Positions 49,297 to 59,900 of a stretch of 64,000 nucleotides of DNA are shown one piece after another. The first letter of the stretch is position 1, and each line of letters starts with the position of its first letter. The stretch is from Sodiomyces alkalinus F11 (Eukaryota > Ascomycota > Sordariomycetes > Glomerellales > Plectosphaerellaceae), in assembly GCF_003711515.1 (NCBI RefSeq), contig NW_021167080.1, positions 3,779,816 through 3,843,815 on the forward strand, given 5' to 3'. The notes beneath the pieces were generated by a model, which did no database searches, had not been told where the DNA came from, and saw nothing but the letters and a program-made list of their open reading frames with translations. The position numbers were made by a program, and so were the translations under genes.

Positions 49297-50430
49297 ATGC
49301 CCCTCGAGGTCCACGGCCTCCAGTCGGCCGACATCCACGCCAAGGTCAAGAAGCTAATCCACGAGCTGGTCAACATCAAGGACACCACGGGCGAGTTCCT
49401 CCTCAAGCTCGACGATGGCCGCATCATCGACACCAAGGGTTGGAACGATTGGGAGTGGACGCACGGCATCGGGCTGTACGGCATATGGAAGTACTACGAA
49501 CTGACGGGCGACGAGGAGTGCCTGGCCATCATCGAGGCCTGGTTCCGCGACCGCTTCGCCGAGGGCCACAAGGGCAAGAACATCAACACCATGGCCGTGT
49601 TCCTGACCCTGGCCTGCGTCTACGAGAAGACGGGCAACCAGACCTACCTCCCCTGGCTCGACAGCTGGGCCGAGTGGGCCATGCACGACCTCGGCCGCAC
49701 TCGCTTCGGCGGCATGCAGCACACCACCTACCTCGAGGCCAACGACGAGCAGCTCTGGGACGACACCCTCATGATGACCGTCATGCCGCTGGCCAAGATC
49801 GGCCTCGTCCTCAACCGGCCCCACTACGTCGCCGAGGCCAAGCGCCAGTTCCTCCTGCACATCCAGTACCTCAGCGACCCGGAAACGGGGCTCTTCTTCC
49901 ACGGCTGGGAGTTCACCGACGCCTCCGGCCGCGCGGGCGGGCACAACTTCGCCCGCGCCCGCTGGGCCCGCGGCAACGCCTGGCTGACCATCGCGCTGCC
50001 CGAGTTCGTCGAGCTGGTCGGCCTGGCGCCGGACGACCCGCTGCGCTACCACCTCCTCAACGTCCTCGAAGCCCAGGTGCGCGCCCTGGTGCCGCTGCAG
50101 GCCGGCAGCGGGCTCTGGCGCACCCTGGTGGACGTTCCCGAGGAGGAAGGGTCGTACCTCGAGTCGAGCGCCACGGCCGGGTTCGCCTACGGCATCCTCA
50201 AGGCGCAGCGGAAGCGGTACATCGGCAAGGAGTTCGAGGGCACTGCCGCTAAGGCTATTCAGGCCGTCATTGACAACGTCAGCCCCGAGGGGGAGCTGCT
50301 CCAGACGTCTTTCGGGACGGGTATGGGCCGCGACCTGCAGCACTATAAGGATATACCAAGGACGAGCATGCCGTATGGCCAGGCGATGGCCATGATGGCG
50401 TTGGTCGAGTTTTTGAGGGTGTATTATTAG
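49297..50430 (+). CDS. GH105 unsaturated glucuronyl/rhamnogalacturonyl hydrolase
   Basis: Single exon, 377 residues, start ATG at 49297 (CCAACATGCCC). It matches the YteR/GH105 family, an (alpha/alpha)6 barrel that removes the 4,5-unsaturated uronic acid from oligosaccharides left by pectin (rhamnogalacturonan) or other polysaccharide lyases. Visible features: WNDWEWTHGIGLYGIW near 49-64, the catalytic Asp region LWDDTLMMTVMPLA near 153-166, the substrate-binding H-x-W region FFHGWEFTDASGR and the ARWARGNAWLTIALPEFVE motif, and SYLESSATAGFAYGI. No signal peptide is seen, so the enzyme is probably cytosolic and needs imported unsaturated disaccharides. The upstream neighbour is a divergent Dal5-family transporter, and downstream is an AA9 gene in convergent orientation. 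Confidence 0.9.
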   Translation: MPLEVHGLQSADIHAKVKKLIHELVNIKDTTGEFLLKLDDGRIIDTKGWNDWEWTHGIGLYGIWKYYELTGDEECLAIIEAWFRDRFAEGHKGKNINTMAVFLTLACVYEKTGNQTYLPWLDSWAEWAMHDLGRTRFGGMQHTTYLEANDEQLWDDTLMMTVMPLAKIGLVLNRPHYVAEAKRQFLLHIQYLSDPETGLFFHGWEFTDASGRAGGHNFARARWARGNAWLTIALPEFVELVGLAPDDPLRYHLLNVLEAQVRALVPLQAGSGLWRTLVDVPEEEGSYLESSATAGFAYGILKAQRKRYIGKEFEGTAAKAIQAVIDNVSPEGELLQTSFGTGMGRDLQHYKDIPRTSMPYGQAMAMMALVEFLRVYY

Positions 50431-51122
50431 AATTAGAAGACATTGAATGGAAGAAGCGATGGGGAGAACAAAGTGAAACACAATCGCGCAACTGCGCAGA
50501 ATTCTGCCAGCGATGATGACTAACAATAACACGTGATGTTTCTGCTGACTTTGAACTCCAAGACTTCGCCTACCAAATTCGGACCCTATTTTACTCCGTC
50601 CTTCGTACGGTTCTGGCTCTACACTACTGGACTGTCCACGCCAACTCTGTCTTCTGGCAACTTGGAAGTTGTTACTGGAAACATTGTCCTCGGAATCAAT
50701 CACCGCTTATCCCCACGTTGCGAGACCGTGACCCGCTTCAACAGTTGACTCGAAAGAAATCCCACGACCTGCCTTTGGCCTCAGCCAGATTGTTGCAATG
50801 CGGCCCGACATCGACAACCACGGCCTGATGCCCTACGTACACGAACTCCGAACTCTGGCGAGATGATCGTGCAAGGATATCTTTCTAGCGTATTGACGTT
50901 GGATTCGGTCACGGCCCAAGGATAGCAATACGGAGACATCACTCAACGCTTTTCAGTTGGGTAACTTTGTATGCCAACGCTATATTGTGTCGTTATAAAC
51001 TCATTCATGCGTAATGCACCATGCTATCTACGAGGAGGCTATGTACAATCTGGGCTGGTGGGTCAATCCCGTCAAGGATGGAACCAGCCCTTTGGAGTCT
51101 CGAAAAGGCCGAGTTGGCATCT
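50431..51122. other. Intergenic, convergent 3' ends of GH105 and AA9
   Basis: About 690 bp between the two stops. No coding exon, repeat or RNA gene is seen. Confidence 0.55.
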
Positions 51123-52087
51123 TTAGACAGAGACGACGGGAGGGCCGGGAATGACGTAGTTGTTGATGTCGCCGGTCCAGATGTTGATGAGGATGCCGGG
51201 GTGGTTGGCGGTGTAGGCGCCCGGGATGGAGACACCGGAGGGGACGGAAGAGCCGCCGCCGTTGGTGACGGTGATTTGCTGAAGAAAAGCTTGTTAGCAT
51301 CATGAGATTTCCATTCAATTCGGGGTAGGGAAGGAGAAATAAAATGGAAGGCAAGACAGGAGACAGAAGCCGAGATAGAAGTCGAGGGATGGGAGAGGGG
51401 GAAAGGAGGTGTCGGGGGACAGGGAGGGCGAGAGGAAGGAAATCTCACGTAGCAGGTCATGTAGAACTGAGCACCGCCAGGCGAGCCAGCCACGTGCAGG
51501 GCGATGGCCTCGGCGCGGACGAGGTAGTCGCCGGACGGCAAGCCGGCGGGGACGACGAAGTTGAAGTGACCGCAGTTCTCGTTCAGCACGTCGGTACCCC
51601 AGAGCTGCTGCTGGGGCGAGTAGCCGAACTCGGCAACCTTGAACCAGGGGTTGGAGCCGTCGGCGGTGGTGGCGTCGTTCACGGCCGACATGTACACGAT
51701 GACGGGGCCGAAGTGGTTTCCGCCGATGGCCGGGCGGTTGCAGTCGCGGTCGTTGGGCTGCTCGTGCATCTCCACGGTCACGGTCGCACCGGCTGAGAGA
51801 GGGGGGGAAAAAAAAGGGGAATCAGCCAAGAGCGAGTTCAGGGGCTTGGGAAGAGAAGGTCAGAGAGATGGCGTACCTGGGACCTGGCAGAGGCCAAAGT
51901 GGCCAGCGGTCCTGCCGCCGACATTGCAGGTCAGGTCCTGCGAGTTGACGTTCTCGACGGGGCTGTTGCTGCGAGGAAGACGAGCGCAGGTCGTGCCGTG
52001 GTCGGCGCCGTTAACCCAGAGCTGTTGGAAGGTGGCGTGGCCGAGGGCCAGGCTGGCAGAGGCCAGGAGGGTGAGAGCGGACTTCAT
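51123..52087 (-). CDS. Secreted AA9 lytic polysaccharide monooxygenase
   Basis: Copper enzyme that oxidatively cleaves cellulose or other beta-glucans outside the cell. Three exons, 52087-51877, 51792-51449 and 51278-51123 (donors GTACGC and GTGAGA, acceptors CTCAG and TTCAG), give 236 residues. A 16-residue signal peptide (MKSALTLLASASLALG) ends just before His17, the mature N-terminal His of the copper histidine brace. The second brace His is His97 in GGNHFGPVIVYM. Second-sphere and axial residues are His170, Gln179 and Tyr181 (ALHVAGSPGGAQFYMTC). Cys residues at about 54, 88, 144 and 184 allow disulfides. There is no CBM1 or linker; the protein ends just after the domain. A strong TATA-like element lies about 135 bp upstream. 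Regiospecificity cannot be told. Confidence 0.93.
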
Positions 52088-54042
52088 CTTGGTGGTGGGT
52101 GTCTTTTGATTGTACAGCTGAGATCGTCGTCTTTACCCCTGGATTGATCGTCTCAATGTCGGTGATGAGGCTCGAGGAAGTAGATCATGGGACAGGGGAG
52201 CTTGGGGAGGCAAGACGACTATATATAGTTCACACAGGACACCCTTGTCTTGGATCTGACTGACACTTGCCTATAGCCCTCATCCTCCCATGACCACCCT
52301 CTCTGTCTCCTCGTCATGCCCAGCGTCAGAAAGGAATCTTCTCCGGGGAGAATATCCGATGAACAGTGGTCAGCGGGTGGTCAACTCGGACCTTCTTTCT
52401 CCATACTGGGCATCATCACCCCCTCTCCGTACTCGTTTGTCGTTCCACTCTGCCACGGCATGTATATGCAAGGCGGAAAGCCGTCCCGTCGACATCGGCT
52501 TGGCCTTCTGGTGGAATCCGAGGGAATGGATGGTCCAGTTAGGAGAGAGGAAAGGTCAGTCGCCCAGTGCGAGAACGCTGATGCTTTCGTCATATCGCGG
52601 CACCCTCCCCCACCCTCCCTCTTTCAGACCCGGGTTTTCATGAAATTTGAAACCTGCACCCCGCCAGTGTTCTTGACTCCTGGAATTGGCAGTTCGGACT
52701 TCCAGAGACGCCAATACAACTTCTCATGTGGAAACGAGTACTTTGCACGAGAAAGATACCAGAGACCGTTTCTTCTGCGCTTTTTTCCCCTTGATGTGTG
52801 TCGTTGTACTCGTCTTGACTTGCACGACTTGCGCTATTACTTCGTACTGGTGAGCCCGGCCCGGCATTCGAGATATTCCCTGTTCTTTGACATGCTGCGT
52901 GCAGGGAAGGGGGCCCTGGGTGATCAATGCCGGTTAGGGCGCGGAGGCTCGTCCCGAGATCTGGGGTGGAGAGGTGACGAAACCCGGTCGTGATTCGCCA
53001 GCATTGACACCATGTGATCTCCAGAATAAGGTACTGAAGAACTTGGGACATCCAATTAAAGTCGATTGCGAACCAAAGGACATCGTTTGTAAGGTAGAGA
53101 GAGACTGGATTGGACGTGTCTATGGGAAACTACCGAGTACGAAGTAGGGGCTCTCAGTCGCCTTGCCTTGTATTAACCTTGGCCGATCTGGTGTTCGCTC
53201 TTTAACAAGGACAACCCCCATCAAATAGGTGGCAATATGAGCCTGTGAGACAATTCTGTTAGCAAGGTACGCAGGTCGAAGAGCGCGCCAACTTATTTTG
53301 ATGGTTCTCCGCTGAAGAATGAAAAGGGTGTGGGTGGGGTGGGGGAGGGCGTTGGTCTGGCACATCATATATCCCAGACGCAACCCAAGACCTTACTAAT
53401 AAATAATAAATACTCCGTCATATTCAGGTGTACGGATACTGTTGGTACGGTATACTCGTATTTGCGTCCGCTTCAAGGCAACGGCCATGTCGTCAGTGAG
53501 AAAGAGGTGGGAGAGCACCGCCAAGGAAAGAAGTCTCGACGGAAACAGGATTTTTGGTCCGTCTCAGACCGGTCTTGCACCGCACCAAGCCTGAAGCTTA
53601 CTAATTAACAACCTCTTCGGGTGAACTCCGGTAACATTAGGTGGCCAATAAGGCAACGACCGGGTCTACATATCTCTCTCTTTATTCGTCTCGTGATCTC
53701 CGTGCGTGTCGTCACGGTACGAAAGGATGTCACAATCATCGTCAGGTCCCATGCGTTCGACAACAGCCTATGAATAGCGCAAGCCATTGAAATGGTAAGG
53801 AAGAAGCGATGGCTCTATATACTGATTACTATCAAAGAAAATCCACAGCCCCAACCTATACAGGTACCAACCGCTTCATGAAAACATAGATGTCGGGTAT
53901 AAGTTCAAACGTTGTGCCCATAAGGAGACCACCGGACGGTCCCTATTTCGCTATCGTCATCACATGGCCCGCCTATACCAACTTCATTTCCTTCCTCACC
54001 AATGGCACTTTCCAAGGTTCCGAAACTCCAATTGCCTTGGGC
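52088..54042. promoter_or_regulatory. AA9 promoter and 3' flank of the sugar transporter
   Basis: About 2 kb. The first 200 bp hold a TATA-like element for AA9. TACTTCGTA is at 52838-52846 and TACGAAGTA at 53138-53146. A frame at 52316-52993 (+) has no domain or codon pattern and is not called. No other feature seen. Confidence 0.5.
52219..52228 (-). promoter_or_regulatory. TATA-like element of the AA9 gene
   Basis: CTATATATAG, a palindrome 132-141 bp upstream of the AA9 ATG at 52087. Position and sequence fit a core promoter of a strongly induced secreted-enzyme gene. Confidence 0.55.
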
Positions 54043-55943
54043 TTAGGCGGCAGAGTCAGCGGCCCCGTTATTCTCCACCTTGTGCTCCAAGACACCATCG
54101 TGAGCCCTCTCGCCCGCGAAAGTGGTGTGCGGCTTCCACTTCGCCGACGTGCGAGGGGAAGTCTCCTCCATCATCCTGTCGACCTGCTCTAGCGACAGAC
54201 CCTTGGTCTCCGGGACGAGGAAGTACGAGTAGACGAAGGCGCACGTGCACAGGCCGCCCCAGACGAAGAAGACGGACGACCTCATGTTGCCACGGTTAGT
54301 GCCGACCATGTAAGGGGTGATGAGGGCGATGATGGTGTTCCAGAGCCAGTTGGACGCGGTGGAGAGAGCGACACCACGCGAACGAATGGGCAGCGGGAAG
54401 ATCTCGCCGATGACGATCCACGCGCCGGGACCCCAGGTGGAGGCGAAGAAGAAGATGAAGATGGCGATGAAGGCGATCTGCGCGTTGACGGCCGAAATGT
54501 TGTTGGCCATGCGGGCATTCGGGTCATCCGACGAGGGGTCCGGGTGGGTGTGGTTGAAGCCGACGGTGACACCGACGATGGCAACGATGAACTGGCACAC
54601 CAACATGCCGAATGCGCCGATAATCAGGATGGTCCGGCGACCGAAGCGCTCGACAGTCCAGAACGAGAGGGGAGTCGACAAGACGTTGACCAGGGTGAAG
54701 ATGAGGGACGTAAGGAACTCGTCCTCGATGGCGCCGGTCGACTGAAGGAAAGGAGTCGAGTAGTAGAAGATGAAGTTGACACCAGTCCTGGGGGAGAGGT
54801 TAAGAGTCAGCCCACTGCGAAATCGAGAGAAGAAAATGCGATGCACGGGTTGATTAGGCGGGCCGACAACTTACCATTGCTGCATCATCTGCAGAGAGGT
54901 ACCGAGGATGGTCTTGCGGAGGTTCGAGTTGGACTTCCAAAGGCTGCCGCGGAAGCAGTTCATCCAGCTACCAGCCCAGGTGGTGGACGGCACGAGAGCA
55001 CGCTCATACTCCTCGTTGGCGACGATCTCGGCAAGCTCGGCTTGAATGTACTCCGAATCCTTGGGCTGGCCACGAACGCGGGAGAGCGCTTCAGCCGCCT
55101 TGGCGACCCTGCCCTTCTTGACGAAATAACGAGGCGAATCCGGGAGGAGGAGGAGACCACCGCCGAGGATGAGAGCCCAGGGGAACTGAATGGCGATGGG
55201 AATGCGGTACGCGCCGGTGTCGGTCCTGTCCCTGGTGGCGTAGACGACGACAGAGGCCAGCAGGAGACCGATGGTGATGCAGAATTGGTAACCGGCGACC
55301 AGGGCACCACGGACCTTACGCGGGCACTAAAGAGGACGAAAGTTAGTCGGCTGGTCAGTCGAAGGGCCGCCCCCCCCAAAGGGGAAAAGGGAGAAAGGGG
55401 GGCCGGAGGAAAGAATTAGGGGAGGAGAATGGGCCAATTACGTACAATCTCCGACATGTACAGAATGACAATGGCCGACTCGAAACCAACACCAAGGCCG
55501 GCGATGGCACGGCCGGAGGTGATGAGGCCCAGGGAAGCGCCCCCGTCGGTGATCATCTGAATAACCACACCGACCATGTAGATGAAGCAGCCCAGAATGA
55601 CGGTCCACTTGCGGCCGATCCAGTCGGCGACGTCGCCGGCAATGATGGCACCGATGAAAGTACCGAGAGAGAGCATGGAGACGATGAGCGACTGGTTCGA
55701 GTCGCTCATGGAAGTCGCGTCGGCACCTTCGACGGCCTGGATAAAGATCTGAGAACCGAGCACGCCGTTGATGTAACCCGAGTCGTAGCCGAAGAAGATA
55801 CCTCCAAAGGCGGCGAAGGCGCACATGAGGTAGGCCTTCCAGGTGACGGGAGCTTCGATGCGCTCAACATCCTGGGCAGCCTGGAGGGCGATGATGCGCT
55901 CGGTGCCCTCGGCGGCGATCGTCTCCTTCTCTGTCAAAGACAT
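54043..55943 (-). CDS. Sugar-porter family MFS transporter (hexose/disaccharide type)
   Basis: Proton-linked sugar uptake protein of the plasma membrane. Exons 55943-55446, 55326-54875 and 54787-54043, joined with donors GTACGT and GTAAGT and acceptors TTTAG and CCCAG, give 564 residues. Sugar-porter signatures: GGIFFGYDSGYINGVLG in TM1, DWIGRKWTVILG after TM2, GRAIAGLGVGFESAIVILYMSEI in TM4, RGALVAGYQFCITIG, PDSPRYFVKKGR (PESPR-type), QQWTGVNFIFYYS across intron 2, ERFGRRTILIIG, and PETKGLSLEQVDRMMEE at the end. About 12 membrane spans are present. It resembles fungal high-affinity glucose/hexose transporters of the RGT2/HGT-like group. The substrate is not proven, but the nearby AA9 and GH105 genes point to sugars from plant walls. 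Confidence 0.9.
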
Positions 55944-56952
55944 GTTTGCCTTGTTTTCGTTCTTCTCTTCTTCCCTTCAAGGAGCTATCCGAGGGGGAAT
56001 TGGTCTGAAGGTGGAAGGGAAAGGAAAAAAGTCCTTCGTTAGTTCAAGGTCGTCGAGTAAGGAGTGAGAGACCCGAGATAGAGGAGGTGTGGACAAGAAC
56101 CAAGGGACGAAGACGAAGAGAGAAAAGAAGAAGAAAAAAGGCAAGAGGGGGGAAGAAGGAAACGGGGACGGGTATAATAAACGTCAGAGCGACGATCGTG
56201 ATATGCAGGAAGGCACAAATGGTGCAACGGCCCTTTTATCGGCCAGGGGTTATGTAAATTACACCATGACTCCCTACCTTAAGGTACGTTGTATGTACGG
56301 ATACCTATCCTCTTCCTGTTCTCGCGTCTCATGGCTCAAGCCTCACATCTCGCGTCTACTAAGTTTCTTTCTTGCTCGGTACTTCGAACTTTGCAGGGCT
56401 AAAACTGTACCCCGGCTTATTAGGATCCCGGGTCCATCCAACCGCCGCCGGAGTGGAGGCGATGCGGGTTGCGGGTTGAAAGTTGCGGGTTGGTTTGGAG
56501 TTCGTTGGGGTAGCTCCAGAAACTTACCTTATTACAGTGTGCTGCCACGAAACGAAGAGAATTGAAAACGGGCCGATAAGTAGACCAAGGCACTCTCCTT
56601 TTCCCCAATCTGCCTGGCGCAACAAGCCGGGGAAGGATCCATGCCACCGCCAGGGCCGCAGGGGCCACCTCCACATCTTAGTGAGGCCGAGCATACGCCT
56701 TGATTTGTTCCTTTCCTTTTCCTTTTTAGTTGTCGGTTTTTGTCCTTCCCTTTTTCCTCTTGCACCCTTTTTTGCATAGTACGAAGTAATTGGGACCGAA
56801 AAATAACACGAAGAAAAGATTACACCAGCCATTATGAGACCATAGCGCCCATTCGGCGCCACACGCCACGCGACGGCGAGACAACGGCGAATTCTCCCGC
56901 CCGGTTCTGTTTTCTGCTCCCGTTTGTCGGTCTTGGCTGCTACCAGAATTGG

Positions 56953-56979
56953 ACCCTGTGACCCTGTGACCCTGTGACC
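56953..56979 (+). repeat. Tandem repeat, three copies of ACCCTGTG
   Basis: Three perfect 8-bp units followed by ACC, in gene-free DNA. Confidence 0.8.
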
Positions 56980-59900
56980 ACGACCGCCTCGCTTGTTCTT
57001 CTCTCGTTATGGTCCCAGACGTGGTTTGTTACATGCAAACACATAAAGTAGGCGTGATGTTCGGCGAATCTTGGTCACTCGCTTCCATTGTATACAAGGG
57101 GCAGTCGGCCTTGTTCACTCCCGGGTCTTACATTGTCCGGAGCCCCGGATTCGAGGGGCGAGTCCTTCATGAAGCTTAAACCGCGAGTGGGACACGCATA
57201 ACCGCGGACTTCTACGGCGTGGGGGACGTGTTAACTTGTCAACGACTTGGCTGACTCGGTCGGTGCGCCTCGGCACGCCAGATGGATCAGGCCATGATAT
57301 CTGGGGTCGTGGCCGGAAGAGCACGAGGGCCTTTGCGGAGACGAAGTGACATCTCCAGATGCTTGGTTTCATAAGGTAGACAATGGACCTAGCGCGGAAG
57401 TGGAACGAACGACTGACAGCGGCAGCCAGAGAAGACTTCTACTGACCGGTCATGCCTCAGGTTAACTGGATGGCTTGAGGATGATGGAAAACATAGTATC
57501 TATGTTACTGTGAAATCCCAGGAGGAAGGAGGAGGATTGCAGTGCATCTGGATTAAAGGATCAATACGTATCAGATACTACTAAGAGGGTAGCAGTATTT
57601 GCACAAAGTACACGGTAATTGGTGATAATACGGAGGATGTATGGATACATATTCGTAAGAAAGCGAGGAGGATGTTCTACAGACAAATCCGGCCCTACCT
57701 TATTCATGTGAACAATACCGAGAAAGGTACCATAGGTACGTACGAATCGAGTCGAAAAGCCGAGTCGTCAGTGGCTCCTTCCCATGGCTTGGCGACGCCA
57801 CGCGCCGCATCCTGGCCCATTATGGAGGAGAACCTCCCTCCCGGCAATCTCAGTGGCTAACAACCTTGTCTAGTGTCAGCGGCACATTTCGCCCGAAGAG
57901 CGGCGTGGGCACCTACGAAGAATACTTTGTAGATCTGGAAGTAAGGCCGAGATGACCGATGGTCACCAGTCTACAAGGTACTTCGCACTTCGTAACTTAA
58001 TTTCGACTTCCTTCTCTGCGGCATCATATCGTGGATGTTTGGGCTGCGGCCTTTGTCCCATCGTCCAGAACTTGACACTGCTTCATCTTTGATTGACAGT
58101 CATCTCCTAGCCTGATCGTGCTGGCTAGATTCAGGTGATGACTCGATCACATGCCCATGCCTTTTTCTTTCTTTCTTTCTCCGGGGTTTAGCTCTGATTT
58201 TCCCCCGTCTTCTTTTTTTCGTGTATCCTTTCGGAACTTCACATATGACCCGTTGCCACGGCCACACTCGCGCCTCATACTCCCCACTACATTTAGGCCG
58301 CCATGTCCCATTATGTAAGCCATGCAGCGCCGCCGAACTCGCTCGCTCGCCAGAGGCCGCAATTGAGCGAAATTTTGATGATGATAGGTATTGTAATCGT
58401 ATGTACCGTAGAACTTTCGGACGGCAACAAAACGCCATGCCCCTTGCATTGTAGGTTCGAGCCTATCATATTGCCTTTTATGGTATGGGTAGGCGAGTCC
58501 GAACTCGCGCCGGATATACAGCCGAGTCACAAAGAAGCGCTTTGGCCGCACTTAAAGTTCCAAAAGACGGTTCGGCGGTTTCGATCTCGTCGACACGACC
58601 TTGTTCGACCTGGTAGGTAGTATTTTGTGCCCCATCGTTGCCTGCACCGTTCAACGAACCCACGATGTTTTTCGTCACCGGCGCGGCTATGCCCGAGTCA
58701 TGCCGCCGCGATGGGCTCACATCTCAGCAATCTGAAGGATCCGAAGGGCCTCGGTAGACGCATGGTACGCAGCCCTTTTCTTCACCGCCGCGTGTCCATC
58801 CGAGACCACCCACGTGAGTCTGAGACGCCTGAGGTTCAATGTCTCTTATTGCATTCCTGAAGACCACGTTTTCTCTGTGGGCATGAAGCGAAAACATTCG
58901 GTAGAGAAGCTTAAAAAGACATTCATCATTATGGTCTGCGTCGGTTTAACATAAGGATCGACCAACGACCGGTAGATACAACGTATCATCGACTTGGCGT
59001 TAGTAGGACGCACGGACCGTCTCCTCTATTCTCCGATCTTTGTAGTTTCGAATAGTCTAGCAAACCAAAAGGAAGTCGGCGCAAAAAAAGAAGAAGAAGA
59101 AATCGAATTTGTGTTAATAATGCCGGAGATTGCCGCCGTTCACTTGCCGTCAGTACCTATTGTACACTACGTTGTACAAATACGTGCGGGACTCTCATGA
59201 GTCTCATCTACCCGCCGCCGCATCTCGGCCGCTGCATCTCAACTCCCTCCCCATCATGCATGGCCGGGTCCAATGGGCCAATACTCGGTCGTACTCGAGA
59301 CGCTAGACAGCTCCGCAGGCTTTCGGAGTCCCCATAGTCGCTGGCGATGCCCCCAAATTAACCGAGACGTGTCCGTTGTGGACCTCGCGAAGACTAGGTA
59401 AAAAGACTAACATTGTACGACCACTACGAATTAATTACAAATCATCAGTTCAGATCTGTCGAAGGTCCTCTCGGAGGCATGGCCTAACGCGGCCCACTCA
59501 AACAATCACATCATCAAGGCCTAATAATCATATCGAGGGAGGAGATCTTGGACGGCCTCTGCGAAATAAGCTCACTCACCGGTCGCGTGCCATTCTCCAT
59601 TGCGAGGATGAACTGGGGAAGGACTTTGGGGTTGCACTGTTGGTCTCTCAATTGGCCGAACGAAGGGGTTATATCCCCTGTACTACCATCTACTCCGTCC
59701 TCGCTCCCTGCCACTCCTCACATCAGCACCATCAATCCGAGGTCGCACTGGATGCAGGAGAAGGGCACGTCGAATTAGAAGGTGCTCCGTACGGTTGAGA
59801 GGTACGAACATGTAGACGTCCGCAACGTAACACCACCACAGCCTTCGAAACACCACTCCCCGTACTGTGTACAGCGTGCGGAGTACCAGTAAGAAGTTAA

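Noticed and set aside
49354..50703. 449-codon open frame antisense to GH105
   Set aside because: Shadow of a high-GC3 gene; the translation is Val/Leu/Gly/Ala-rich and matches no family, whereas the plus strand is clearly GH105.
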